Part shown: one piece after another, positions 1 through 6,288 of the stretch
Numbering within the stretch: position 1 is the first letter of the stretch
Layout of the letters: each line of letters begins with the position of its first letter
Assembly: GCA_946222725.1 (NCBI GenBank)
Contig: CAMIHT010000086.1
Location: 1 to 6,962, forward strand
Length of the DNA stretch: 6,962 nt
From: Actinotignum schaalii
GTDB lineage: Bacteria; Actinomycetota; Actinomycetes; Actinomycetales; Actinomycetaceae
Direction: 5' to 3'
Notes under the pieces: generated by a model
The model's input: the letters and a program-made list of their open reading frames with translations, nothing else
The model's database searches: none
What the model was told of the DNA's origin: nothing
Translations under genes and position numbers: made by a program

Positions 1-1
1 G

Positions 2-364
2 ATTGAAACCCTCACCCCGGTGAAGGTCAAGGTTGGCGATGAGTTCATCGGTCCCGAACCGGAAGCCGCCGCCCGCGTGGTGGATGACTCCCCGGCCGCC
101 GAAGGCGCCACGGATACCCTCCTCAACAAGGACCTCAAGCGTGACGGCTCCGTCAAGGGTGCCTACCCGGTCGTCATGCTCTCCTACCTCATCGGCTGCC
201 AGGAATACAAGGATGCCTCCACCGGTGAACTGGTCAAGGCGTTCTTCACCTACGTCGTCTCTGAAGAGGGCCAGAAGGCCGCCTTCGCCGCCAACGGTGG
301 TAACGCCCCGATTTCGGAAACCCTGCGCACGCAGGCTATGGCCGTCATCGATACCATCAAGTAA
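2..364 (+). CDS. pstS: Phosphate ABC transporter substrate-binding protein PstS, C-terminal part (5' end cut by window)
   Basis: This is the last 120 residues of the extracytoplasmic phosphate-binding protein of the Pst importer. It captures inorganic phosphate outside the membrane and hands it to PstC/PstA. The reading frame is open from base 2, so the start lies before the window; the GTG at base 20 is an internal valine, not a start. Typical PstS C-lobe features are visible: a segment beginning AYPVVMLSYLIGC, then a YKD turn, a helix VKAFFTYVVSEEGQ, and a closing NGGNAPIS loop before the final helix. It ends in TAA, 41 bases before pstC. The signal peptide, lipobox and most phosphate ligands are outside the window, so they cannot be judged. 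The identification is supported by both the family pattern and the pstCAB genes that follow. Confidence 0.93.
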   Translation: METLTPVKVKVGDEFIGPEPEAAARVVDDSPAAEGATDTLLNKDLKRDGSVKGAYPVVMLSYLIGCQEYKDASTGELVKAFFTYVVSEEGQKAAFAANGGNAPISETLRTQAMAVIDTIK

Positions 365-368
365 GCAC

Positions 369-382
369 CGGTTAGACAACCG
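369..382 (+). promoter_or_regulatory. Small intercistronic hairpin between pstS and pstC
   Basis: A perfect 5-bp inverted repeat, CGGTT-AGAC-AACCG, lies 4 bases after the pstS stop. No T-run follows, so it is unlikely to be a full terminator. In many pst operons the binding protein is made in excess of the permease, and a hairpin here could stabilise the pstS message 3' end or cause partial termination. That role is inferred; the stem is short and could be chance. Confidence 0.3.
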
Positions 383-405
383 AATACCTCTATCTGAAAG
401 TCGAT

Positions 406-1518
406 ATGACTGAACGAGATAACGCAGCCGGGGAGGTTCTTGAGCGTAATACTCAGGAAACCTCCCCGGAGGTGGGTCAGACTGCAGTGCCGGCCCGCCC
501 GAGCAAACGCGCGCGTCGCCGCGTTGCAGACACAACCTTCAACGGCCTAGCCATCGGTGCTGGAGCATTCATCATCCTCATCCTGGGTGCCGTTTTCATC
601 TTCCTGCTCCTCGAGTCATATCCGGCATTCATTGCCGGTAAGGAAGAAATCTCAGGGACAGCAGATTTTACGAAGGGGATGGGGTTCTGGCAATACGCCG
701 GGGCGGCCCTCTTCGGCACCGTGCTTTCCGCACTCCTGGCTCTCGCCCTTGCCGTGCCCTTCGCGGTGGCGATTGCGCTGTTCATTTCGCATTTCGCGCA
801 CCGGCGCTTCGCCTCCGTCCTCGGTTACATTATTGACCTGCTCGCGGCCATTCCCTCGGTGGTTTTCGGCCTGTGGGGTATCCGCACTCTCGAACCGATT
901 GTGCGCCCCGTTTTCGAATGGGTCTCCAATGTGCTCACCCCGCCCCTTCGATGGTGGGTGGATCACGTTCCATTCATGGGTGAAGAAGGCGGACTGGCCC
1001 AATTTGACTGGTGGCCCTTGCAGCCCAGCCTGGTGGCTTTCACACCGCCGGCCCGTAACATCATGATGGGCGGCCTGGTACTGGCCATTATGATCCTCCC
1101 GATTATCACCTCGCTGTGCCGTGAAGTGTTCCTCCAGACGCCGAAGCTGCTGGAAGAAGCGGCCCTTGGCCTGGGCGCCACCCGCTGGGAAATGATCAAG
1201 ATGACCGTACTCCCGGTGGGGCGTTCCGGTATCGTCTCCGCGGCTATGCTGGGCCTGGGGCGCGCCCTGGGCGAAACAATGGCGCTCCTTATGGTGCTCT
1301 CGGCGGGGCTGCAGGTGAACTTCAACCTCTTCTCCCCGGGCCAGCACTCCACCATCGCCTCCCAGATCGCCCTGAACTTCCCTGAAGCTCATCCCGGTCT
1401 GCAGCGCCAGGTCCTTATCGGTATCGGCCTCATGCTCTTCGCCCTGACCTTCGTGGTCAACTGGTTGGCGCGGCGCGTTCTGGCCCGGTACGCAGAATTC
1501 TCAGGAGCGAATGCCTAA
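406..1518 (+). CDS. pstC: Phosphate ABC transporter permease PstC
   Basis: This is one of the two membrane subunits (370 aa) that form the phosphate channel of the Pst importer with PstA. After a hydrophilic, basic N-terminal extension (residues 1-42, with an RRR cluster near 37-39), about six membrane segments can be read at roughly 45-69, 97-128, 137-160, 219-240, 274-300 and 335-355. The cytoplasmic EAA loop that docks on the ATPase is clear at residues 251-270 (EAALGLGATRW, then VLP). A Trp-rich insertion between the third and fourth segments (about 161-218, including RWWVD and DWWPLQP) is common in actinobacterial PstC. The ATG start is preceded by a weak GAAAG ribosome binding site (396-400). 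Its stop overlaps the pstA start by one base (TAATG), implying translational coupling. Confidence 0.95.
   Translation: MTERDNAAGEVLERNTQETSPEVGQTAVPARPSKRARRRVADTTFNGLAIGAGAFIILILGAVFIFLLLESYPAFIAGKEEISGTADFTKGMGFWQYAGAALFGTVLSALLALALAVPFAVAIALFISHFAHRRFASVLGYIIDLLAAIPSVVFGLWGIRTLEPIVRPVFEWVSNVLTPPLRWWVDHVPFMGEEGGLAQFDWWPLQPSLVAFTPPARNIMMGGLVLAIMILPIITSLCREVFLQTPKLLEEAALGLGATRWEMIKMTVLPVGRSGIVSAAMLGLGRALGETMALLMVLSAGLQVNFNLFSPGQHSTIASQIALNFPEAHPGLQRQVLIGIGLMLFALTFVVNWLARRVLARYAEFSGANA
1503..1507 (+). promoter_or_regulatory. Ribosome binding site of pstA
   Basis: AGGAG lies inside the last codons of pstC, 10 bases before the pstA ATG at 1518. It fixes the start at the TAATG overlap and supports coupled translation of the two permease subunits. 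Confidence 0.7.
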
Positions 1519-2639
1519 TGAGTACTGACGTGACACAGACCCCCGCCAGCCAACCCGACGGCGGAGCGCACGCTATTTCGGTCGAGCTGGCTGTCAGCGA
1601 AGGCACGCCGATCTTCGCCTCCGAATACGGGCGCCTGCCCAAGTTCTTCAACTGGGCCGTGCTCATCGTGTGCATGCTGGCTTCCTGGCTACTTTTCCAC
1701 TTCGGTTTCAAAGCGGATTCGCTTTTCGGCGCGGTCCTGGTGGGACTCCTTGTCTTCTTCCTCGTTATCCGCATTGTCGGGTACGCGGTGGAAGGCCCGC
1801 GCCGCGGCGCCAACCGCATGGCAACCGTGCTCATCACCAGCGCTTTTGCGCTCGCGGTTCTTCCACTGCTCTCGCTGCTGTACACGGTGATCGTGGAAGC
1901 CCTTCCGGTTCTCAGCTACTCCTTCCTCAATAATTCCACCCTCGGCATGTCCCTGCCCGGCGCTCAGCCCGGTCTCGGCCACGCCATCGTGGGCACGCTC
2001 ATTATTACCGGCATTACGGCGCTCATCGCCATTCCGCTCGGTATTCTGACGGCCATCTACCTGGTGGAATACAATAGGGGCGGCTGGTTCGGGCGCTCGG
2101 TGACCTTCCTGGTCGATATCATGACGGGCATCCCTTCTATCGTGGCCGGTCTCTTTGCCGCGGCGATTGTTCCGGTGCTCGCCCCCGCGCTCGGATTCCG
2201 CAATGGCATCATGGGCGCCGTCGCCCTTGTTGTTCTTATGACGCCGATCGTGGTGCGCAATACCGAAGAAATGCTGCGCATCGTCTCCAATGAATTGCGC
2301 GAAGCGTCCTACGCGCTGGGAGTGACGAAGTCCCGCACTATTATCAAGGTGGTGCTGCGGACCGCGCTGCCGGGTATTGTTTCCGGTTGCGTGATCGCCA
2401 TCGCCCGCGTGATCGGCGAATCGGCCCCGCTGATGATTACCGCCTCCGTCTCGGACACGTTCAACTATTCCTTGTTCAACGGTCCGATGATGACGTTGCC
2501 GGTCTTCGTCTACTCGCAGTTCAAGGCCAATAATCTCGATCTGGCCTGGGGCGGCGCGCTCGTCTTGGTGTTTATCGTGCTGGTATTCAACTTGCTGGCG
2601 CGCTTGATTGCTCATATCTTCGCCCCGAAGGGCCGCTAA
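1518..2639 (+). CDS. pstA: Phosphate ABC transporter permease PstA
   Basis: This is the second membrane subunit (373 aa) of the Pst phosphate importer. Residues 1-40 are hydrophilic. Two extra membrane segments (about 42-60 and 70-90) precede the canonical core, a layout seen in several actinobacterial PstA proteins. The core runs from about 103 to 366, with segments near 103-128, 155-183, 198-222, 230-247, 283-305 and 343-366. The ATPase-docking EAA loop is at 261-285 ([14 protein letters not shown], then LPG), and the conserved [10 protein letters not shown] motif is at 296-305. The gene starts one base inside the pstC stop with an AGGAG site at 1503-1507. The stop codon falls in the loop of a small hairpin, and pstB begins 23 bases later. 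Confidence 0.95.
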   Translation: MSTDVTQTPASQPDGGAHAISVELAVSEGTPIFASEYGRLPKFFNWAVLIVCMLASWLLFHFGFKADSLFGAVLVGLLVFFLVIRIVGYAVEGPRRGANRMATVLITSAFALAVLPLLSLLYTVIVEALPVLSYSFLNNSTLGMSLPGAQPGLGHAIVGTLIITGITALIAIPLGILTAIYLVEYNRGGWFGRSVTFLVDIMTGIPSIVAGLFAAAIVPVLAPALGFRNGIMGAVALVVLMTPIVVRNTEEMLRIVSNELREASYALGVTKSRTIIKVVLRTALPGIVSGCVIAIARVIGESAPLMITASVSDTFNYSLFNGPMMTLPVFVYSQFKANNLDLAWGGALVLVFIVLVFNLLARLIAHIFAPKGR

Positions 2640-2645
2640 AGCGGC
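2632..2645 (+). promoter_or_regulatory. Hairpin holding the pstA stop codon in its loop
   Basis: GCCGC-TAAA-GCGGC forms a 5-bp GC stem (six if the loop shrinks to AA) whose loop contains the TAA stop of pstA. It sits just before the AAAGGA ribosome binding site of pstB. A terminating ribosome would melt it, so it could link pstB translation to pstA translation. The function is inferred and the stem may be incidental. Confidence 0.3.
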
Positions 2646-2650
2646 AGCCG

Positions 2651-2656
2651 AAAGGA
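2651..2656 (+). promoter_or_regulatory. Ribosome binding site deciding the GTG start of pstB
   Basis: AAAGGA is placed 6 bases before GTG 2663. It is the only purine-rich site near the start of the PstB homology, so it supports GTG as the start codon. Confidence 0.7.
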
Positions 2657-2662
2657 AAAACA

Positions 2663-3442
2663 GTGCCTCAGGGAATTAGTGTTCGTAACGAGAACATCTA
2701 CTACGGTGATTTCCTCGCCGTGGAGAACGTCAATGTGGATATTAAGCCGAATTCGGTGACCGCGCTCATCGGGCCGTCCGGTTGCGGCAAGTCCACCTTC
2801 TTGCGTTCCCTCAACCGTATGCATGAAGTGATCGACGGCGCGTACGTGACCGGCGACGTCTTCATCGACGGCAATAATATCTACGGCCCCGGCGTGGATC
2901 CGGTAACCGTCCGCCAGCACGTGGGCATGGTCTTCCAGCGTGCCAATCCCTTCCCCACCATGTCGATTCGTGACAATGTGCTGGCGGGGATGCGGCTCAA
3001 TTCGCAAAAGATCAAGAAGTCCGACGCGGATGAGATCGTGGAGCGTTCGCTGCGCGGCTCCAACCTTTGGGAAGAAGTGAAGGACCGCCTCGATAAGCCG
3101 GGTTCCTCGCTTTCCGGTGGCCAGCAGCAGCGCCTGTGCATCGCCCGCGCCATCGCGGTGAAGCCCGAGGTGCTCCTCATGGACGAACCGTGTTCGGCCC
3201 TCGACCCGATTTCCACCCTCGCGATTGAGGACCTCATGAACAGCCTCAAAGAGGAATACACGATCGTGATCGTGACGCACAATATGCAGCAGGCTGCGCG
3301 CGTCTCGGAAATGACCGGCTTCTTCAACATTGCCGGGACCGGCAAGCCCGGGCACCTCGTGGAGTTCGACCAGACGGAGAAGATTTTCTCCAACCCGACC
3401 CATAAGGAAACCGAAGATTATGTCTCCGGGCGCTTCGGTTAA
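2663..3442 (+). CDS. pstB: Phosphate ABC transporter ATP-binding protein PstB
   Basis: This cytoplasmic ATPase (259 aa) powers phosphate import through PstC/PstA; in many bacteria the complex also signals phosphate status to a PhoR/SenX3-type kinase. All ABC motifs are intact: Walker [10 protein letters not shown] (37-45), Q-loop glutamine 92 in [12 protein letters not shown], signature LSGGQQQR (150-157), Walker B VLLMDEP (170-176) with the catalytic glutamate, D-loop SALD (178-181) and H-loop histidine 206. The C-terminal [14 protein letters not shown] and EDYVSGRFG segments are hallmarks that separate PstB from other ABC ATPases. Length is normal for the family. It starts with GTG behind an AAAGGA site and ends the pst operon. 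No phoU follows before the terminator-like hairpin; a PhoU-like protein is instead encoded in the convergent operon. Confidence 0.97.
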   Translation: MPQGISVRNENIYYGDFLAVENVNVDIKPNSVTALIGPSGCGKSTFLRSLNRMHEVIDGAYVTGDVFIDGNNIYGPGVDPVTVRQHVGMVFQRANPFPTMSIRDNVLAGMRLNSQKIKKSDADEIVERSLRGSNLWEEVKDRLDKPGSSLSGGQQQRLCIARAIAVKPEVLLMDEPCSALDPISTLAIEDLMNSLKEEYTIVIVTHNMQQAARVSEMTGFFNIAGTGKPGHLVEFDQTEKIFSNPTHKETEDYVSGRFG

Positions 3443-3472
3443 ACCGGCTAAATCTTAGCTGTTTACCTTGCG

Positions 3473-3510
3473 AACTGTGCCGCGCGGGAACGATCCTGCG
3501 CGGCACAGTT
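3473..3510 (+). terminator. Strong hairpin between convergent pst and PiT operons, likely bidirectional terminator
   Basis: A perfect 13-bp inverted repeat (AACTGTGCCGCGC with GCGCGGCACAGTT) extends inward by GGGA/TCCT, including one G-U pair, to a 17-bp stem with an ACGA tetraloop. It lies 30 bases after the pstB stop and about 130 bases beyond the stop of the oppositely oriented permease gene. The + strand flank (ATGTTGT) is only mildly T-rich, as is common for actinobacterial terminators. Because the stem is symmetric, it can serve transcripts from both sides. Confidence 0.8.
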
Positions 3511-3594
3511 ATGTTGTGGATGCTATATAAGTACGACGACGCCGCACCGGCCCGCCGCCTCACCTCTGTGCAGCGTGCGCGTGGTGTGGTGCTC

Positions 3595-3615
3595 GCCCGC
3601 GGGGTTAGCGCGGGC
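3595..3615 (-). terminator. GC-rich hairpin in the 3' region of the PiT operon
   Basis: The inverted repeat GCCCGCG / CGCGGGC with a 7-base loop starts 23 bases after the permease stop on the - strand. There is no T-run, so it is a weak terminator candidate, or a message-end stabiliser ahead of the stronger hairpin at 3473-3510. The rest of 3511-3638 shows no coding signal I can support. Confidence 0.35.
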
Positions 3616-3638
3616 CGGGCGGAGATGCGTAAATACGT

Positions 3639-4649
3639 CTAGATCAGTACCAGGCGCAGCAGCCACGTAGCAACCGCTGCCAGGGCGCCGGCGGCCGGGA
3701 TCGTGAGGATCCAAGCGGTGGCAATGTTACCGGCCACGGACCAGCGCACTGCCGAACGTCGCTTCGTGGCACCGACCCCCATGATGGCGCAGGTGATGGT
3801 ATGCGTGGTGGAAATCGGGGCGGCCCACACGAACGCCGTCGTATAAAGAACGCTCGCGGATACACTTTCCGCAACGAAACCGCGAGCCGGATCCAAATCA
3901 ATAATTTTTGAGCCGAGCGTCTTCATAATGCGGAAACCGCCGGTCGCGGTCCCCAAAGAAATCGCCGCGGCCGCGGCCAATTTCACCCAGGTGGGGATGC
4001 CGTCTTCAAGATTGTGGAAACCGCCGGCCGTGAGGGCCAGCACGATCACGCCCATTGTTTTCTGGGCGTCCTGGAGGCCGTGCCCGAGGGCCACCATGGC
4101 AGCGGAAACCGTCTGAGCGTAACGGAAGCGATGCATCGTGGTGTGGTAGGGAGCCTCCGTGAGGAGACGCAGCACCACTTTCATAATGAGATAGGCCAGC
4201 AGGAAACCAACGGCGGGGGAAACGATCATCGGCACCACCACACGGTCGAAAATAACCGTCCAATGCACGGTGGCTAGGGAGGCGATACCGGCGCCGGCCA
4301 GCCCGCCGATAAGTGCGTGTGAAGACGAGGACGGCAGCCCGCGCCACCAGGTAATAAGATTCCAGCCAATCGCGCCGGCCAGCCCGCCGAGTACCAGGGT
4401 GAGGCCGGTTATTTTTTCTAGCTCGGTAATATCAACGATGCCGGAGCCGATTGTTTCGGCTACTTTCGTGCCGAGCATCGCGCCGAGGAAGTTCATGACG
4501 GCTGCCATCGCGAGGGCCACCCCGGGCGTCAATGCGCGGGTGGCTACCGAGGTGGCGATGGCATTGGCGGCGTCGTGAAAACCGTTAGTGAAGTCAAAAA
4601 TGAGGCTAATGACGACGACGGTGCCCACCAAAAAGAGCAACTCGGACAA
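3639..4649 (-). CDS. pit: Low-affinity inorganic phosphate transporter, PiT family
   Basis: This is an integral membrane permease (336 aa) of the PiT family (PF01384), which brings in phosphate or metal-phosphate by ion symport. The two inverted family repeats are visible: FDFTNGFHDAANA (18-30) near the N-terminus and GHGLQDAQKTMG (189-200) in the second half. Each is matched by a loop motif, WWRGLPSSSSHALIGGLAG (101-119) and PISTTHTI (278-285). Around ten hydrophobic segments fill the rest. The start is TTG at 4649, chosen because an AAGGAG site (4658-4663) sits 8 bases upstream and the family N-terminus fits. It begins two bases after the stop of the DUF47 gene, so the two are translationally coupled. 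Known pairs of this kind form a transporter plus regulator. It ends convergently with pstB, giving this locus both high- and low-affinity phosphate uptake. Confidence 0.94.
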   Translation of the reverse strand: MSELLFLVGTVVVISLIFDFTNGFHDAANAIATSVATRALTPGVALAMAAVMNFLGAMLGTKVAETIGSGIVDITELEKITGLTLVLGGLAGAIGWNLITWWRGLPSSSSHALIGGLAGAGIASLATVHWTVIFDRVVVPMIVSPAVGFLLAYLIMKVVLRLLTEAPYHTTMHRFRYAQTVSAAMVALGHGLQDAQKTMGVIVLALTAGGFHNLEDGIPTWVKLAAAAAISLGTATGGFRIMKTLGSKIIDLDPARGFVAESVSASVLYTTAFVWAAPISTTHTITCAIMGVGATKRRSAVRWSVAGNIATAWILTIPAAGALAAVATWLLRLVLI

Positions 4650-4651
4650 AA

Positions 4652-5278
4652 TCAGGACTCCTTGAGGGCAATGCGCTCGACCACGGCGGCGAGCGTCTCG
4701 AAAGCGTCGACGGTGTCCTCGAGAGTGTCCACAACCAGTTTGACACGCAGCAATTCAATGGCGTCGGTGGCGTTTTCAAAGAGCGAGGCGAGAGTGGAAC
4801 GGTAGAGGGAATCGCCCTTGTTTTCCAGCTGGTTAATTTCCACCCAGTATTCGCGAGTATCCGGGGAAGTAGGGTTGAAATGCGCGAGAATATCCGAGGA
4901 GAGGCGGGCGCAGGTCTTGAGAATATCCACCACCGTCGGCGCGCTATCGGGGAGGGTGAGGGGGCGCATAAAGGCCACGTTTTCCCCGACCTCGTCCATG
5001 AGGTCCACGCAATTATCGATAGCGGTGGTCAGGGCATAAAGATCCTCCCTGTCGAAAGGGAGGACGAAAGACCTATTTACCACTTTGAGGAGTGCGTGAT
5101 TTGACTCATCTGCATTGTTTTCGATGGTGTGCAGCTGCTGTTGCAACTCTCCGCGCTCGTGAACCGGTGCGGTCATGAGCTGCGCGAGGCCCGCGGCGGC
5201 AATGGGAAGATGCGCCGCCTGGGCGCCAATTAGGTCGAAAACCCGCGTGGAACGCGAGAATTTAGAGAATAACCCCAC
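4652..5278 (-). CDS. DUF47 family PhoU-like phosphate transport regulator
   Basis: This is a cytoplasmic, all-helical protein (208 aa) of the DUF47 / TIGR00153 family (PF01865), distant relatives of PhoU that are usually encoded beside PiT permeases and thought to control them. It begins MGLFSKF, the usual start of the family. The two metal-binding-type helices show E-x-x-x-D patterns: IENNADE (about 52-58) and LENKGD (about 152-157). Other conserved parts are SFVLPFDREDLYALTTAIDN (70-89) and the C-terminal LEDTVDAFE. The start is GTG at 5278, with GAGGA at 5285-5289 six bases upstream. A longer frame from TTG 5329 exists, but it would add 17 residues unlike the family and run through the likely operator. 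The gene leads the two-gene operon with the PiT permease. It may take the place of the phoU missing from the pst operon, which is an inference. Confidence 0.9.
   Translation of the reverse strand: MGLFSKFSRSTRVFDLIGAQAAHLPIAAAGLAQLMTAPVHERGELQQQLHTIENNADESNHALLKVVNRSFVLPFDREDLYALTTAIDNCVDLMDEVGENVAFMRPLTLPDSAPTVVDILKTCARLSSDILAHFNPTSPDTREYWVEINQLENKGDSLYRSTLASLFENATDAIELLRVKLVVDTLEDTVDAFETLAAVVERIALKES
4658..4663 (-). promoter_or_regulatory. Ribosome binding site for the TTG start of the PiT gene
   Basis: On the - strand AAGGAG occurs within the last codons of the DUF47 gene, 8 bases before TTG 4649. It is the strongest ribosome binding site in the window and is the reason for accepting the rare TTG start. 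Confidence 0.8.
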
Positions 5279-5284
5279 GTGAAT

Positions 5285-5289
5285 TCCTC
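5285..5289 (-). promoter_or_regulatory. Ribosome binding site deciding the GTG start of the DUF47 gene
   Basis: GAGGA on the - strand lies 6 bases before GTG 5278. It favours this start over TTG 5329, which has no such site. Confidence 0.75.
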
Positions 5290-5295
5290 GTTTCG

Positions 5296-5317
5296 GGGAC
5301 ATGAACAATCGATGAAC
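5296..5317 (-). promoter_or_regulatory. PHO-box-like direct repeat operator upstream of DUF47-PiT
   Basis: Two direct repeats, GTTCATCGATT and GTTCATGTCCC (read on the - strand), abut exactly with an 11-bp period. Streptomyces PhoP binds pairs of 11-bp units with a GTTCACC-like core, and mycobacterial RegX3 binds similar sequence, so core, spacing and tandem order all fit. The genes downstream are phosphate genes. The box starts 18 bases before the GTG codon, so a bound regulator would sit over the promoter's downstream part. That placement would suit repression under phosphate starvation rather than classic activation, but the direction is inferred. Confidence 0.55.
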
Positions 5318-5329
5318 GACTCGTTTCAA
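5301..5329 (-). promoter_or_regulatory. Possible sigma70-type promoter of the DUF47-PiT operon
   Basis: On the - strand TTGAAA (5329-5324, five of six matches to TTGACA) is followed after exactly 17 bases by GTTCAT (5306-5301), a poor -10 with three of six matches. Start of transcription near 5294 would leave a short leader that still includes the GAGGA site. The -10 overlaps the PHO-box-like repeats. Geometry is good but the -10 is weak. Confidence 0.3.
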
Positions 5330-5388
5330 GGATAGTTCATTACGGGGCGAAACGTGTATTGCGCGGCGGTGAGATCGGGCAAGAAAAG

Positions 5389-5473
5389 GGTGCCGGACCT
5401 GAGAGCGCCTGACGGCGCGAATGCCGCTCGTAGCGGCGCTAGTTGGAGCCCGGGGCTTTCAAGGTCCGGCACC
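5389..5473. repeat. 12-bp perfect inverted repeat enclosing three nested hairpins; possible structured RNA or terminator
   Basis: GGTGCCGGACCT (5389-5400) pairs perfectly with AGGTCCGGCACC (5462-5473). With a bulged A the stem can extend inward by about five pairs (TGAGAG/CTTTCA). Inside are three perfect small hairpins: GCGCC-TGAC-GGCGC (5405-5418), GCCGCT-CGT-AGCGGC (5423-5437) and AGCCC-G-GGGCT (5447-5457), making a cloverleaf-like four-way junction. On the - strand the outer stem is followed at once by CTTTTCTT (5388-5381), as in an intrinsic terminator. No T-run follows on the + strand. It lies between divergent genes, about 100 bases before the DUF47 start and about 190 before the nitrobindin-like start. 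It matches no RNA family I recognise; tRNA and SRP RNA signatures are absent. It could be a leader or attenuator for DUF47-PiT, a small RNA, or a mobile-type repeat. Confidence 0.5.
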
Positions 5474-5661
5474 GTGGCTTCAGAATAACAAGAGCGCGGG
5501 CAATCGGAAACTTTTCGTCATGCTTTCGGGCCAAGCGTGAAAAATGAAGACTTTTTTGCTCCGACGTGGGAAAATATCACTAGCTATGGGCTTCGGCCGC
5601 CGCGGGTCGCGCGTGCCCGGATCTGTGGGCGGCACCCGGCCGGGGCGGGTACCCTGAGCAT
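5474..5661. other. Intergenic stretch upstream of the nitrobindin-like gene
   Basis: The first part (to about 5580) is AT-richer, with an A-run and a T-run near 5540-5557 and TAGCTAT at 5581-5587, which could be a -10 element, though no convincing -35 lies at normal distance. The last 60 bases are very GC-rich, with short inverted repeats such as GTGCC/GGCAC (5613-5635) and GGGTACCC (5647-5654). No ORF here has protein-like composition. Confidence 0.4.
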
Positions 5662-6288
5662 ATGGTCTTTGCAATACCTGAAAATCTCAGTCCGGAAACC
5701 TATCCGATGGCCTGGCTCGTCGATACGTGGCGCGGCGCCGGTCTTCTCGAATACGAAGGTGTGGACGCAGCCGGCTACCTTCACGAATTGCGCATCGATA
5801 ATGACGACCACGGCCCCTACCTGCGGTTGCGCTCCGCGACCTGGCTTTCCCAAGAGCCGGCCGGAGCGGTGGATCGCGAAGTTCCCGGCGGGCGGATGTA
5901 CGCGGCCCTCACCAAAGGCCAGCTGTGGTCCAGCTTCGAGGGCTACCTGCGCGTCTCGCCGAATAACCTCCGGGGCACGGAAGGGCGTTTCGTTCTGGAA
6001 GGAATGATCGCCACCTCCGCTGGCCACGCCATGACCTGGGCCGGTTTCATTAAGGGCCCGCAATTCCAGATCGTCGCGGACGCCATCGCCGCCACCCCCA
6101 CCGCCGCGAGCTATACCGGCGGCCAAATCATGGGCGGCTACGTGGAATCGGAGCTTTTCTACGCTTACGATATGGCCGCCTTCGGGGTTCCGATGCGCAG
6201 CTACATGGCCGGCCGCCTCCAGCGCCAGAGCGATTGCCCGGAAGCGGAGCCGAAATCTGCGCCATCCGAAGCGCAACCGGAATCGTGA
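5662..6288 (+). CDS. Nitrobindin / FABP-like beta-barrel protein (DUF1794, THAP4-like haem-binding domain family)
   Basis: This 208-aa cytoplasmic protein belongs to the actinobacterial FABP-like/nitrobindin family (PF08768), ten-stranded barrels that in some members bind haem and react with nitric oxide or peroxynitrite. The N-terminal motif WLVDTWRGAGLLEY (18-31) matches the G-x-W-x-G-x-G signature, and the C-terminal strand and helix ELFYAYDMAAFGVPM (164-178), followed by GRLQRQ, match the family end. In the mycobacterial nitrobindin sequence I recall (Rv2717c), the proximal haem ligand is a histidine in QDHLAA. The aligned residue here is Tyr181 (RSYMAG), so ordinary haem binding is doubtful. 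It is longer than simple nitrobindins and has an acidic, Pro/Ser-rich tail (190-208). The ATG has only a weak G-rich site upstream. Its stop overlaps the next start (GTGA), pairing it with a YgfZ-like gene, as I recall for the Rv0813c region. Confidence 0.82.
   Translation: MVFAIPENLSPETYPMAWLVDTWRGAGLLEYEGVDAAGYLHELRIDNDDHGPYLRLRSATWLSQEPAGAVDREVPGGRMYAALTKGQLWSSFEGYLRVSPNNLRGTEGRFVLEGMIATSAGHAMTWAGFIKGPQFQIVADAIAATPTAASYTGGQIMGGYVESELFYAYDMAAFGVPMRSYMAGRLQRQSDCPEAEPKSAPSEAQPES

Noticed and set aside
1689..2615. 308-codon antisense frame within pstA
   Set aside because: It is highly charged (His, Arg, Asp, Glu), with no family pattern, and fully shadows an intact PstA.
2636..3403. 255-codon antisense frame within pstB
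   Set aside because: It is a mirror of the conserved PstB frame, with no own ribosome binding site or recognisable domain.
3531..3542. TACGACGACGC shared with 6628-6638
   Set aside because: It is an 11-base match in GC-rich sequence, with no similar flanks or functional context, so probably chance.
5279..5329. Longer DUF47 start at TTG 5329
   Set aside because: The extra 17 residues do not fit the family, there is no ribosome binding site before TTG, the region carries operator-like repeats, and GTG 5278 has a good GAGGA site and yields the standard MGLF start.
5389..5473. tRNA, tRNA-Sec or 4.5S RNA for the cloverleaf-like element
   Set aside because: Loops are only 1-4 bases, there is no TTCRA T-loop in stem context, no anticodon loop of seven bases, no CCA-like end, and none of the conserved SRP GGAAG/AGCAG motifs.
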